64,000 nucleotides of DNA, taken from Blattamonas nauphoetae (taxonomy: Eukaryota; Preaxostyla; Oxymonadida). The number at the start of each line of letters is the position of its first letter. Position 1 is the first letter of the stretch. The position numbers were made by a program, and so were the translations under genes. The stretch covers positions 124,001 through 188,000 of the forward strand of contig JARBJD010000128.1 in assembly GCA_033064195.1 (NCBI GenBank), in the 5' to 3' direction. This document shows positions 1-10,675 of this stretch, piece after piece. The notes under the pieces are model-generated. The model was given only the letters and a program-made list of their open reading frames with translations. It made no database searches and had not been told where the DNA came from.

Positions 1-248
1 AATGTTCTGAGATGTTGATTCTACACAATCTTAACTCGTGTTTTTGTCAAATTGATCCTGTTTCTGCACACAATTCAAGTGTTGACCAAGCAACGGATTC
101 ATCGAGATTGACACATGATTTCAATGTAATCGTTTTTCTCCCAATTTCGTAAATTTTTCGTGAACATAGATATGTTAAAACTATAAATTTCCAATCTGTT
201 CTTGATCTACCCTTTCTTCGGAATTCTACTACCTCTAAAGTTGCGAGA
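1..248. other. AT-rich 5' flank of S1, no gene seen
   Basis: This is AT-rich sequence upstream of the first surface-protein gene. The only open stretch, on the minus strand across 47-274, overlaps the S1 start and has no recognisable protein features, so it is treated as a shadow. The S1 promoter presumably lies here, but no motif could be defended. Confidence 0.4.
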
Positions 249-3200
249 ATGCTCCGGGCGCTCTTTCTTTTCACTAAAGTTTCCGTTGTTTCCGGAATTA
301 CGTTACCATCAATTTTTCCTGGTGCGATTCCACTGAAGTCTGCCCTCGAACAGAGATCTTCAAGTCATAATGCACCCAACACCGCAAATATTTTTAATTT
401 ACAGCATAATGACTACTATGGAGATAACATCATGATTACTTCTTCGAGGTTCAAAATTGTGGGAGAAAACACAACCACTATCCATCCATCATCATCTCGA
501 TCCCAAAGTCAGTCAAACATTGAGCGGCCTTCTCGGACATACGAAATTGGGAAAGCCTCTGATGGATCAAGCATCTTCATCGTCAAAAACTCGACACTTT
601 GTCTTGAGACTCTCCGGATCAATCTAGCCACTTCTCCGAATCTTCAACTGAATCGCATACCTCACAGGCCAACCTCGAAAGGTCAACCATCGTTGTCAAC
701 CATCCTTTCGTCGTCGTTGACGCTGGATGGCTGTACTCTTCATCTTTCTGAAGACAAATCGCCGATCATGATCAAACCCGATCCTGACTTTGTCGCACCA
801 TCCGATGTCATGATCTCTCGAACAGAAATCGAGACAGACAACCTTGTTTTGACTGCTCTGACGGAAGTTTCTCACTCACCGCACCCTTATTCAGTATCTA
901 TATCTGCATCATCACTTCACATCCACTCTCACACACTCCGAAATGGAAATTGTCTTCTTTTCTCTTCAGTCAGCACAAAATCTTCATTGAATATCCAACC
1001 CGCTGTTTCATCCACTTTACTTTCATCTTCATTCTCCAATCTCACATGTCACAACTCTCGTATCTCCACTCAGAACAGTCAACTATCCCAGAAATCTGTT
1101 GGCCTGACAACCACCCACACCATCGGGCCTCTTCAGGGAATCATCACTCAAGACCACAACCTTGGTGGATCGTTCCTGTTTCAAAACTCATCGTTCGCTC
1201 ATTGCCAAACAACTATCCCTGCGCCCACCGATTCATTCATCGACGCTTTCTCGCCATTTTTCCAGCGAGCGCTCGCCCACATGAAAGCCCCCTACAGCTG
1301 GTCCACCACATCCTTCGAGAACCAGAGATTCACTTTCTGGGACGAATACTCCTCGCCGAACTCGATGAGTGACACTTCCTTGTATGCCACGTTCTCCACA
1401 CCAATCCTCTTCACTAACTGCCAGTTCTCTCACTTCTCAGAAAGCGCAATTTTGCTCATGACGCCTGTTCCTCTCACCGTGTCTGGTTGTTCTTTCACCG
1501 ATTGCCGAAAAGAATCGGGTGAAGGCGGAGCGATCAACACGTACGCTCCTTCATTTTTCTTCGCACCAACCATCCGCGTTAAGTCCAGCCTGTTTGAAGA
1601 CTGTTACTCGTCGTCGGGAGGAGGAGGAATTGGATGCACCATCGATGGAACACACACCATCACATCATCCAACTTCACCAGTTGCGAATCAGGATACACA
1701 GGTGGCGGTGGATCGTTTTCCAGAGCAGCTGTTTCGTATTGTCGCTTTGTGGGGAACATTGCAGAGAACGGAGGCGGGCTGTATGCTTTTTCGGCCTCTC
1801 TTTCGTTCTGCGTCTTCAAAGACAATGTTGCTTCGAGCGATCGTGACTGGAGGATGGAACAGCCTGATCCCTCCCTCGACCCCGTCGACACCTGCATCTA
1901 CCTGAGCCTGCCAAGCGGGAAGGTCGATTGTCTGTTTGTGAAAGAAGGCGGGACAAGCGATCTATGCACGGACTCTTCTCCATGCTCGTCTCTGTCGACT
2001 GCTGTGTTGTTATGTGAAGGAACTGAAACAGAAATCCGATTGGGCATCGGAAATGTTGGCGCCGCGACACTCTCCAACGGAGGAACAATCACGATGTGTG
2101 GATTGGGGTCAGAAAGTGATTGGACAGCTGCATCCAGAACAAGATCTTTCTCACTCACTGTGGAAGATCTGGCAGCAAACGTTTCCATTGAGAATATGGG
2201 TCTCGTTCCCATCGAAGGGTCCCACCTTGTCGCATGCTCGGCCAGCAACGCCAAAATTACGATCAGACAGATCAAAGTGTCAAGTGTGATTGGCATCTCG
2301 TCTGTTCCGTTTGTGTTCACAGCGGGAAAAGTCTTGATCGAAAACTGCCACTTCACCCATCTCACCGAAATGACCTCATCTCTCATCACTACCACAGGGA
2401 CGTGTTCTCTTGAAATCCAAAACTCTGCTTTCGAACACATAACCAGCACGTCACCAATCATCTCTGGAGAGACTGACCTGCTGATCCAAAAATGCATTTT
2501 CAGAAATCTGACCAGGACAGAGGGAAGCGGAGCAGCCGCTCTTGACAGCTTCAATTCTGACAGCCTTCGGATCGATGCTTTGTTCACATCGTGTTCATCG
2601 CTCGCAGGCATCGCTGGTGCGGTACAAGTTACCCTCACGAAATCGAGCGCTTTCCACTCGTCTCAACTCGTTTTCTGCAACAACACAGCATTTGGAATCA
2701 ACGCAGCGAATGACCTCCATCTTTCTGGAGACTCCCTCCCCAAGTCGAACTACGTGGCGCTTTATTCGTCCAGTGCAACACCGTCGGTCATTGATCCAGA
2801 TGGAGAGCATGTTCCATTCTCGATCGACTATATCCATGTCATCGATGAAGACAATCTTTCCGGTCAACTTTCGAGTGTTCCATTCGTTGTCACTGAGCTT
2901 GGATTTCTCAGTCTCCTTCAACAAAGGCTGAGTGAGTATCCCTCTCAATTTACTGTTCATCTCTCAACATCCTCCGAACGACCGCTTTGTCTCCCTCCAC
3001 TCGTTATCGAGAAACTCGTTTTTGAACTCGTGGGATACACAGATCCAACCATCCCGCTCATCGCACAGACCACCTCGACTTCCGGTCCTCTCTTCACAGT
3101 TATTTCGGATGGGGAGATCTTTTCGTCGGATCTCACTTTTCTCATCAGTTCTGATAGAACTCATCCAATGATCGTTGTTGATGAAACTTCAAAGTTCAAT

Positions 3201-6200
3201 CTTCATGGGGGAGTCCTGATTTCTCAAGGACAGCTCCTCACGCAACCATTCATCCAGTCGATTGGGACAGTTATCCTTGTCTATCCTCAATTCTCTAACC
3301 TTCGTTTCTCCGGCTGTTCGTGTGTTCTCATCGAAGGAGGCACATTCACCATTGACCAAGATGCGGAGACACTTCGCGCTCATCTCAACAATGTGACCAC
3401 CGACGGAGATGGAGCCTTCCTTCATGCCTCATCTGCCACTGTCAACATCGCGCCCTTTGTATTCGGCAATTGCCATGCTCGGAATGGAGGTGCTCTCTTC
3501 TTACGAGATTGCCCCTCAGTCTCCATGTACTCCTGTATCTTCACACATTGCCCAGCAAGTAAAGACGGTGGAAGCATCTTCGTTGAAAACCACAACACAC
3601 CCGGTGCTCATATCGCCATCGAATGGTGCTGCTTTGCGAATTGTTCCGCTGAGCGAGGAGGCGGGTTCTTCATCAACACGTCTGCCTCCTCGTCACTCTC
3701 GCTGTTTGGAGGAGGAGACGTCGATATTACTTATCATTCATTCTCTATCCCGTGGTTCCTTGGCTGCACAGCTCAGAAAGGCGCTGGTGGATTCATTGAT
3801 GGACTCTTCGACCAATCGAAGTACTTAAATCTTCAATTTTCTCACAGCCGAAATGACGAGTGTGTTTGTGAGGGATCTGATTTGTACTTCACATCAGACT
3901 TTGCACAGTCATGTGATGCGCTTGAGCCAGCCATTCGAAGTCTTGTCGAATCTTCGGCTTCGTTCAGTGGTCACTCTCTTGATCCCACTGGACCCTTCAA
4001 ACACATCCACGTTGAAAACGATCCATCTCTCTCGTGCTCTCTCAACTTTCCAGAACTCACTCTCACAGAAGACGATTACGAAATGTATCAAGAATGTGGA
4101 AACTACTTTCCATTCAGCTGCAACTCGATCAGCTCGTATCTCCCTCTCTTCCACACACGACACGACAATGATGGATACATCCCAGTCCCAATTTATCTGT
4201 TGACGTTCATGATTTTCTTCGAGACCGGACACGTGACCGAACAATGGGCAATTTTGAAGCACGGACGTGATATTGACGATTCACAACTCACCCAAACATT
4301 CATCGAACGAGGAGCGACTTACAATGTCGCAGAAAATGTGTTTCTCGAAGTTGGTTGTGATGGGACACTCGAGTTGGACGCTCTCACTCTCCATTGGCGA
4401 GGTGATCACGTTTTGGCCCAGATGGTCGATCCCTCAGCAACTGTCATAATTGCGAAGTGTAACTTCTTGTTCCAACATGACATCGCCGAAAGCATGATCG
4501 TCTGCCAGTCTGGTTCTCTGATGATGTCATCCACAATTTTCGCACACGACAAAGATCCTGCTTCCGTCAAAGTCCCACTCATCTCGTCCTTCTCGCCTTC
4601 ATCGCATGCCTCAAATGCTGAAGCGAGCACCATCTCCATCGACATCTCTGAAGTTCAATTCGAGGAGTTCTCAGTCGCTGCCAACACTCCAGTTATTGAA
4701 TTGAAAGACGCCCAAAAAATCACACTCTCCAAAATCACTTTTTCGAAGGTCAAGTTGGAGGATGGCTCAACTGAAGCTCTTCGAATCGCTGTCCGAGGAT
4801 CCAAACTGAGCGAAGTGATCGAGCGAGTGAAGGGCAATGGTTTCCCCTTCCGAGGAGGTTCAGACGATGCTCTGTATCTGTCGACAGATCTGTCCCAATC
4901 GATCGACGACACTAAGCGCGATGTCACACTCCTTTTCTATCTCTCGCCCTTCTCTGGATCGCCGATCATTGTGGGGACGAGAGGGATGGATGGATGGGGA
5001 TGTGGGGATTCAACTTTCCCGTGTCGCAGTTTGGACGAAGCCGACACTCATCTGAACGCGTCGCCTGGAACGATTGAGATCTTTGACTCTGCTGTGCTGC
5101 AGAGTGAGTTGGACTTCATTCAATACAAAACGAAAGTTACGTCACAGACAGGAACGATGGCGACATTGGAGGTGTCTGTGGGAGGGTCGTTAGTGAACCA
5201 GGCAGACATTGCAGCGCATTCCCTGACGATTGACTCACTCCTCTTCTCCGTTCAGGCAGGTCGGACAACGCCTCTGATGAAATCGACGAGTGGGTCACTT
5301 TCAATCGAGAGCTGCTCGTTCTCGTCTTCAGCACCTCTCGACACCAAACTTGTCGAAATCACAGGAGGCAGCATGGACATGACGAAAGTGACGCTGACGT
5401 CACTCTCCTTCTCTGAGGCACTGATCACATTCAGCAATTTCAGCACCGTCTCGCTTTTCGAGGTCACCCACAAGAACTGCCCAGCCGCCACTCTCCTCTT
5501 GTTTGAGGGGAACGGATCCGACACTCAGACAATCACGTTGAAAGAGTGTGATTTTCATGGACCAACGACAACCAACGCTGACGAAGACACTGATCTGTGT
5601 GAATGGACATCGGGATTGATTCAGATTGAGAAGTGTTCGGTAGATGTGATCTCTTCGACGTTCCTTCGATTGTCGCAGGGAGCATTTCGTGTTGTGAATG
5701 GGACGTTGAACCGAATTGAAGGAACACTGGACGAGAACAGCGCGAATGACGCGACCTTCAAATCGTTGAACAGGAACATCCGATGCACGAATGGGTCAGT
5801 GGTTCGTTATTCAGCGTCCAGCTCCGATTCTGTCTCGTCTGACAGCATGTGGATCAGCACCGACGGGACGTGTTTTGTTCAGCGCAACAATCAAACAGTC
5901 TCGAATCCTTTCTTTGTGCCGTCTCTGACACTGGCCAACTGCTTGGCGACACTGAAGAAAGGAGATGAGAATTATGAAGTTGTGTTGAAAGGGACGAATC
6001 TGATTCCGTGTGGTTTGTCATTCATCGTTCGAGACAACACGACCGCAAAGAACGATCCAAAGGAATTCTCCATCTCGTTCCCATCCGACCCTTCCTCCGT
6101 CCACAACGACACCGACATCGCTTTTCTCGTCCCATCGTCGAATCTGTCTATTCTGACCCCAAAACTCGGATGGGTTGGTCTGATCTCGTTCGGATCCTCT

Positions 6201-7244
6201 GGCGAGACCGACGCCTTCACATTCAAAATGAACTCGCGAGAGGCTCTCGCTCAGGCCATGCGAAAAACGCTCCCGTGGCTGATCCCGCTGATCATCGTGG
6301 TGTGTGCTGCGATTATCGTCGTCATTGTGGTCCTTGTGCTTCGACTTCGAAAGAAAAACAAGAAACCGAATGGAATGAGTGAGATGGATCAAACAGACGC
6401 TGTTGAAGCAGAGGACGAGAAGATAGAAGTGATGGACGGGACGCAGGAAGGAGTGCACGCTGGGAACCAACTGGGAACAGAAGTGGAAGTGAGAACAGCC
6501 GACACTGAACGGAAAGGTGATTCGGAGCAGTCGTCGATTCCGCCGACATTCAACGTGATTGAAGCACTGCGATGTGGAGACAAGTTGGAGATGACAGTTG
6601 TGAGAGAGATTGACACGCTGTACAACGCACTGCATTCTGACAAGCGGCGAAACATTGTGAAGCGAGTGGTGCAGAGGCAGCTGGCGATGGGATTGGTGAA
6701 AGTGGCCGACGCGAATCTGAATCCCGACATTCTGACGAAGCTGTCGTCTCACTGGGTGATGTTCGACAAGACGGGGTGTGTGTGTTTGAAGACGCAAGAC
6801 TCGATTCCGACGGTTCTTGAGCCGTCGCCATCGCCTTCACCGAACGAAGTGATCACAGCTGGACAGGCAGGACAGCGATGGAAAGCACCTGAAGTTGTGA
6901 AGATGGAGGAACAGAAAGACACGACGTCAGTGTTTGATGCTCACAAAGCGGCAGTTTTTAGTCTTGGCCTGGTCTTGTGGGAAATAGAGACTGGCCTTGT
7001 GCCCTTCGGGGAGATCGATGCTGTGAACGCGCAACGACAGCTGGGAACAGGTGTTCTTCCGAAGATGGAAGGAGTTCCGAAATCGATGCAGGAGATCATC
7101 AAAGCGTGTCTGAATCTCGTGCCAGACGACCGGCCATCTCTTTCGACAGTGTCTTCTGAGCTGATTTCTCTGTCGACAGTTCAGTTGGATGAGGATGATG
7201 AGCTTTTAATTCAGAACGGTCCGTCACACAACTACAGTGAGTAA
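249..7244 (+). CDS. S1: giant beta-helix surface protein with pseudokinase tail
   Basis: This is a single 2331-aa frame. The start at 249 gives a hydrophobic signal peptide (first ~20 residues) and the frame ends in TAA. The ectodomain is rich in Ser, Thr, Asn-glycosylation sites and short beta strands. Gly-rich turns such as GGAINTYA and GGGGIG, paired with Cys-x-Phe strands, resemble right-handed parallel beta-helices and chlamydial Pmp repeats. A Cys module (LCTDSSPCSSL near aa 575; WGCGDSTFPCRSL near aa 1585) recurs in the family. One transmembrane helix (LPWLIPLIIVVCAAIIVVIV, aa ~2008-2030) is followed by basic residues and a cytoplasmic kinase-like domain (aa ~2103-2310). That domain has RWKAPEV (APE motif) and VFSLGLVLWEIETG (subdomain IX), but no HRD or DFG, so it is probably a pseudokinase. 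I infer a type I surface receptor or adhesin-like protein. Ligand and partners are unknown. Confidence 0.9.
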   Translation: MLRALFLFTKVSVVSGITLPSIFPGAIPLKSALEQRSSSHNAPNTANIFNLQHNDYYGDNIMITSSRFKIVGENTTTIHPSSSRSQSQSNIERPSRTYEIGKASDGSSIFIVKNSTLCLETLRINLATSPNLQLNRIPHRPTSKGQPSLSTILSSSLTLDGCTLHLSEDKSPIMIKPDPDFVAPSDVMISRTEIETDNLVLTALTEVSHSPHPYSVSISASSLHIHSHTLRNGNCLLFSSVSTKSSLNIQPAVSSTLLSSSFSNLTCHNSRISTQNSQLSQKSVGLTTTHTIGPLQGIITQDHNLGGSFLFQNSSFAHCQTTIPAPTDSFIDAFSPFFQRALAHMKAPYSWSTTSFENQRFTFWDEYSSPNSMSDTSLYATFSTPILFTNCQFSHFSESAILLMTPVPLTVSGCSFTDCRKESGEGGAINTYAPSFFFAPTIRVKSSLFEDCYSSSGGGGIGCTIDGTHTITSSNFTSCESGYTGGGGSFSRAAVSYCRFVGNIAENGGGLYAFSASLSFCVFKDNVASSDRDWRMEQPDPSLDPVDTCIYLSLPSGKVDCLFVKEGGTSDLCTDSSPCSSLSTAVLLCEGTETEIRLGIGNVGAATLSNGGTITMCGLGSESDWTAASRTRSFSLTVEDLAANVSIENMGLVPIEGSHLVACSASNAKITIRQIKVSSVIGISSVPFVFTAGKVLIENCHFTHLTEMTSSLITTTGTCSLEIQNSAFEHITSTSPIISGETDLLIQKCIFRNLTRTEGSGAAALDSFNSDSLRIDALFTSCSSLAGIAGAVQVTLTKSSAFHSSQLVFCNNTAFGINAANDLHLSGDSLPKSNYVALYSSSATPSVIDPDGEHVPFSIDYIHVIDEDNLSGQLSSVPFVVTELGFLSLLQQRLSEYPSQFTVHLSTSSERPLCLPPLVIEKLVFELVGYTDPTIPLIAQTTSTSGPLFTVISDGEIFSSDLTFLISSDRTHPMIVVDETSKFNLHGGVLISQGQLLTQPFIQSIGTVILVYPQFSNLRFSGCSCVLIEGGTFTIDQDAETLRAHLNNVTTDGDGAFLHASSATVNIAPFVFGNCHARNGGALFLRDCPSVSMYSCIFTHCPASKDGGSIFVENHNTPGAHIAIEWCCFANCSAERGGGFFINTSASSSLSLFGGGDVDITYHSFSIPWFLGCTAQKGAGGFIDGLFDQSKYLNLQFSHSRNDECVCEGSDLYFTSDFAQSCDALEPAIRSLVESSASFSGHSLDPTGPFKHIHVENDPSLSCSLNFPELTLTEDDYEMYQECGNYFPFSCNSISSYLPLFHTRHDNDGYIPVPIYLLTFMIFFETGHVTEQWAILKHGRDIDDSQLTQTFIERGATYNVAENVFLEVGCDGTLELDALTLHWRGDHVLAQMVDPSATVIIAKCNFLFQHDIAESMIVCQSGSLMMSSTIFAHDKDPASVKVPLISSFSPSSHASNAEASTISIDISEVQFEEFSVAANTPVIELKDAQKITLSKITFSKVKLEDGSTEALRIAVRGSKLSEVIERVKGNGFPFRGGSDDALYLSTDLSQSIDDTKRDVTLLFYLSPFSGSPIIVGTRGMDGWGCGDSTFPCRSLDEADTHLNASPGTIEIFDSAVLQSELDFIQYKTKVTSQTGTMATLEVSVGGSLVNQADIAAHSLTIDSLLFSVQAGRTTPLMKSTSGSLSIESCSFSSSAPLDTKLVEITGGSMDMTKVTLTSLSFSEALITFSNFSTVSLFEVTHKNCPAATLLLFEGNGSDTQTITLKECDFHGPTTTNADEDTDLCEWTSGLIQIEKCSVDVISSTFLRLSQGAFRVVNGTLNRIEGTLDENSANDATFKSLNRNIRCTNGSVVRYSASSSDSVSSDSMWISTDGTCFVQRNNQTVSNPFFVPSLTLANCLATLKKGDENYEVVLKGTNLIPCGLSFIVRDNTTAKNDPKEFSISFPSDPSSVHNDTDIAFLVPSSNLSILTPKLGWVGLISFGSSGETDAFTFKMNSREALAQAMRKTLPWLIPLIIVVCAAIIVVIVVLVLRLRKKNKKPNGMSEMDQTDAVEAEDEKIEVMDGTQEGVHAGNQLGTEVEVRTADTERKGDSEQSSIPPTFNVIEALRCGDKLEMTVVREIDTLYNALHSDKRRNIVKRVVQRQLAMGLVKVADANLNPDILTKLSSHWVMFDKTGCVCLKTQDSIPTVLEPSPSPSPNEVITAGQAGQRWKAPEVVKMEEQKDTTSVFDAHKAAVFSLGLVLWEIETGLVPFGEIDAVNAQRQLGTGVLPKMEGVPKSMQEIIKACLNLVPDDRPSLSTVSSELISLSTVQLDEDDELLIQNGPSHNYSE

Positions 7245-8202
7245 GTGTCCGTTCTTTTCATGTGATTCTGTTTGTGTTTGTTCTGTTTCCACGTTTTTGT
7301 GATGACGGCCCCTTTCAACAGCCAGTCATCGACCATTGTTCTGTTCTTCATTTCCATGACATTTTTCCATTCATATTTCATACACAGTCACTATTTCATT
7401 TTGCTTGATGGTATTTGTGGAAGGATGCACACGAGTCAAACTCAGAAAATGAAGATCTTGTCGAAATGAAGACAAAAAACAGGGTGAAATGTGATAGACA
7501 TGGGACATAATTCTTTTCTGGGACATAATTCCGTCTTTGAGCGATCTATAGACAATTAAGGTCTAATATTTGTGAATATTATTCGTGAACTGGTATGTTC
7601 ACGCCACAAAAGTCAATGGAAAGGTAAAATTGTCTTGAAGTGGAGAAAGGAAAATCAAGGTATGATCTTCCCACAACCAATGTGAAAATGTCTCCGTTCT
7701 CCGAGAAAACTCATATCCCAATCCTTCTCACCTTCCACGTCTCAGATGACATGGCACAAACCTTATAACAAGAGTCCGAAAAAAGTGAGAAACCCAAGAA
7801 TGGATGTGATCAACCATCCAAAATACCCCCTTGCCCGCTCAAAAATCCCCATTCAAGGATTCTGTCGTAAAGATTAACGCACTCACGGACAATGACCTGA
7901 TGGTCACTGAAGTGCAATCCCGGTATGCTTTCCACCATACAAAGATCAATTCCCTATTTTTCTGGAATGCAATTGTTGCATCATTTTTCTTGCATGGATC
8001 TGTCTCTCTCCTTCATCACTCATTCTCTTCCTCTTTTTCCTCATTTTTCAGTGTTTGTTGGTCAAATATTGTTGTTTCAACAAATTAGACGAACAGTTTG
8101 ATCACTCCACCAATCAGTTCAGATCCAGCATATTTTCCGTGTATTTCAGGTTTGCTCTCAATTTTATTCCTTACTTTTCATTCTCTTCATATCTTTTGGC
8201 AG
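7245..8202. other. Intergenic, AT-rich, possible upstream exons
   Basis: This gap follows S1. Two open stretches, 7831-7922 (no ATG) and 8052-8138, are bounded by GT/AG-like dinucleotides and could be exons leading into the frame at 8203, but the phases do not join cleanly. No transposon ends, tRNA or repeats were recognised. Confidence 0.3.
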
Positions 8203-8355
8203 ATGCGTGGATTTCATGTTGTTAATACGATAATCCTTGACACAGACAGAGATCTCTGCAATGAGATGGCAGATAAGTATCAATCGGACCTCGGTCATAA
8301 CACTTGTGTTTCAATACTGTTTGTATTTATGATTTTTTTGGTTAATGTGAGGTAA
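8203..8355 (+). CDS. Possible 3' exon of a small tail-anchored protein
   Basis: A 50-codon frame starts directly after a good acceptor (TTTTGGCAG) and ends in TAA. It reads a short polar helix (DRDLCNEMADKYQSDL) followed by a C-terminal hydrophobic segment (VSILFVFMIFLVNV), the layout of a tail-anchored protein. Upstream open pieces at 7831-7922 and 8052-8138 (NKLDEQFDHSTNQF) have heptad-like spacing reminiscent of SNAREs. I could not join them in phase, so the SNARE idea is only a suggestion. It could equally be non-coding. Confidence 0.2.
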   Translation: MRGFHVVNTIILDTDRDLCNEMADKYQSDLGHNTCVSILFVFMIFLVNVR

Positions 8356-8568
8356 TGATCAGTTTCTGAAGTAGAAGAGACCCATCATAAAGTGGAAAAA
8401 AGAAGAAGAATTTGGACCATCTCCAATTGAGTTCTCACTGCTTGAGGACGTGTAAGAAGCTCCCTACAACCTGTGATTCACTCTCCAACAGTTCTTGATT
8501 CTTATTTAGGTAGAAAAGCGAATTCTGTCTCCAAATTGTTTTGTGTCCCACATCTATGACAGAAGATT

Positions 8569-10166
8569 TCATTCAAAATAGTCTTCATTCCCCCACTCAT
8601 CTTCCTCAAAATCAAACTCCGTGATGTTTCCAAACTCACTCTGCCTCCTCTCCATCGTTCCCCTATCTTTTACGCCTGATCCCATGTCGAGAGTCGCCAC
8701 ATATTCTCCAGGCTTGTGTGTTGTCACTCGTTGCTTGATAAAGCTACTTCCACCACCCACAGCCCATGCTGTTCTGTCTGATCCTTTTGCATCCTTTCCG
8801 CTCTTTCTTTCCGACTGGGAATCGATCAGAGGCTCGCTGAGTCCTCCCTTGCCTTTTGATCGTTCCTTCGAGGACGTTTCCATTCCCTCTGGTGCTGGAG
8901 TTCGAGAAGCATCAATCGCTCCCATCGAGGCTGTCTCACTGATGAGAGAGGCAACTACAGAATTTGTTTCTTGCGTGATAGTGATGAAGGACAGTAGGAA
9001 GATGACAATCGGCGCCACTTTGAGGAGGAGGTATCGGAGAAGATAGAGCCAACTGAAGAGAGTGCTAGAAAAACGAGAATTAACAAATAAACCGATCAAC
9101 AGAATCCCGACGTCATAAAACGGCAAGAAAACAATATTCCAGATAATAATACATACCAATGGTTTAGTGAGTTTTCTTTGAAGATTTCTGGATGAATGCA
9201 GAAGCTAGCCGCATTACTCATCGTAAGATAGAGTGGGTCCCAATCAAAAGTGGCCATCAACTGGGAATAGAACTGGAGAGCATAAACAATCGCGGTTCCG
9301 ATAGAAGGGACTAAATACATGAACCTTAGCCGTCGAAAGACGGGTGATTCAACTTGTCGCGCCGAGACTGTGATGGTCACAATGTCGAAGACCATGAGCA
9401 CAATGATTGAGAACGTTAAGAAGGCCGAAAGAATTCGATTAAGGACAAGAGACTGAAATTCTCGAGTTGGGGAATATTCAGTACCTGTGGACGTCTGAAG
9501 AAGAATGACAGAGGAAACAAAGAATCCATGACGATAGGAAACGAATTAGGACGAAAACAACCCGAAAAACGATTGAAGCGGTAAATTAGTTCGGGTGCAT
9601 ACATATGTAGTGATTGAAATAATGCAAGAGATGATGTGAACGACAATGATAGCGGCGAGAGAGACCCAGTGGAGGATTTGCGTGACTCTTTTCCGTTTTG
9701 TTGTTTCCACCATCATCCCACTCAACCATTGCGAAAAGAGCACCCATGTCACGTTGAGCAACAGTCGAGGGAGCATGTCGACAGTGATGAAGAATGAGAG
9801 AGAGTCATATGCAAATGGAATGCACAAGACAATTGCATTGAGGAGACAATAGAGCGAGGCAAAAAGGAAGATAAAAATTCGGATGCGTTGAGCTCGGATG
9901 GGTTTACAGAGGAACAAGAGGAATTGGGTAAATGTGGCAAAGAAGAGAAATGAAAAAATAATCAAAAGTATGATGAGCCACAAGAACCCAGATCCGTAGA
10001 TTACTATGAAATGACAGAGAGCGAGAAAGAACAAAGAGGAGATGGCACGAATAGTTGATGATGGATAAATCGAGATATTTGACGTAGAAATGATTATAAC
10101 AATGTGAAAAGGGAAAAATATCACACATGGACTTTCTACGGAGAGAACGTACTGGGTTAATTGCAT
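8569..10166 (-). CDS. Multi-pass membrane protein, THH1/TOM1/TOM3-like
   Basis: This is a spliced gene with exons 10166-9603, 9452-9157 and 9064-8569. The introns are 9453-9602 (GTATGC...TTTCAG) and 9065-9156 (GTATGT...TTCTAG). The exons sum to 1356 nt in one frame, 451 aa. About seven or eight hydrophobic helices fill the first ~330 residues. LPRLLLNVTWVLFSQWL followed by a basic loop resembles the LPxLLFFxTYTLL segment of the THH1/TOM1/TOM3 family (plant seven-helix endomembrane proteins; GPCR-like topology). The last ~150 residues are Ser/Gly/charged, ending DFEEDEWGNEDYFE, and are probably cytosolic. A shorter intron (9453-9484) with an in-frame exon through 9485-9602 is an alternative. 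The first ATG at 10166 is plausible but an upstream exon cannot be excluded. Exact substrate and role are unknown. Confidence 0.6.
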
Positions 10167-10675
10167 TTACGGTGAAGGCGCCGTGAAGAAAGAATGTGGT
10201 GGGCCATGTTGACTCCAAATGTCCACATCTATAAGTGAATCCAAAACCAGAAGAGAAAAACATACACAAAAACCGAAAGTCCGTCTCTTTCCACCGCCGT
10301 AGAATTCATTATTCTCCTCATCTGCTTGTTTTCACTTCATTCAATCGAATAGGCCTATTTAGCAGATGAATTAGTGTGCATTCTCGAGTACGCAATAAAA
10401 TCATGATGTCTTTTATCGTTTTTCTTTGTTTCTGAAGGATGTTTTGGAAAGGGAATCTCATATTCACACTTCGAAACCAAACCATCAAACACATCCAAAG
10501 CGGCATAAAAAGCAGAACAAAGCTCCTAAACCATCACCGTATGATACTCTTGTTGAGTATTTAGAACCGGCAGAGGTTTGATCTTTGTACAAGCCGACTT
10601 TTCCATTCATCTTGTCTTCGATCTCTCACAACCCACTCAAAAATCCTGAATTGCATGTAGAAAGTTGCTAAAACT
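10167..10675. other. Intergenic between divergent genes, no gene seen
   Basis: About 500 bp lies between two divergently oriented genes and probably holds both promoters. Open stretches here are short and lack coding character. Nothing else was recognised. Confidence 0.4.

Noticed and set aside
6018-6797. 259-codon minus-strand frame
   Set aside because: It is antisense to the well-supported S1 membrane and pseudokinase region; the composition is a shadow.
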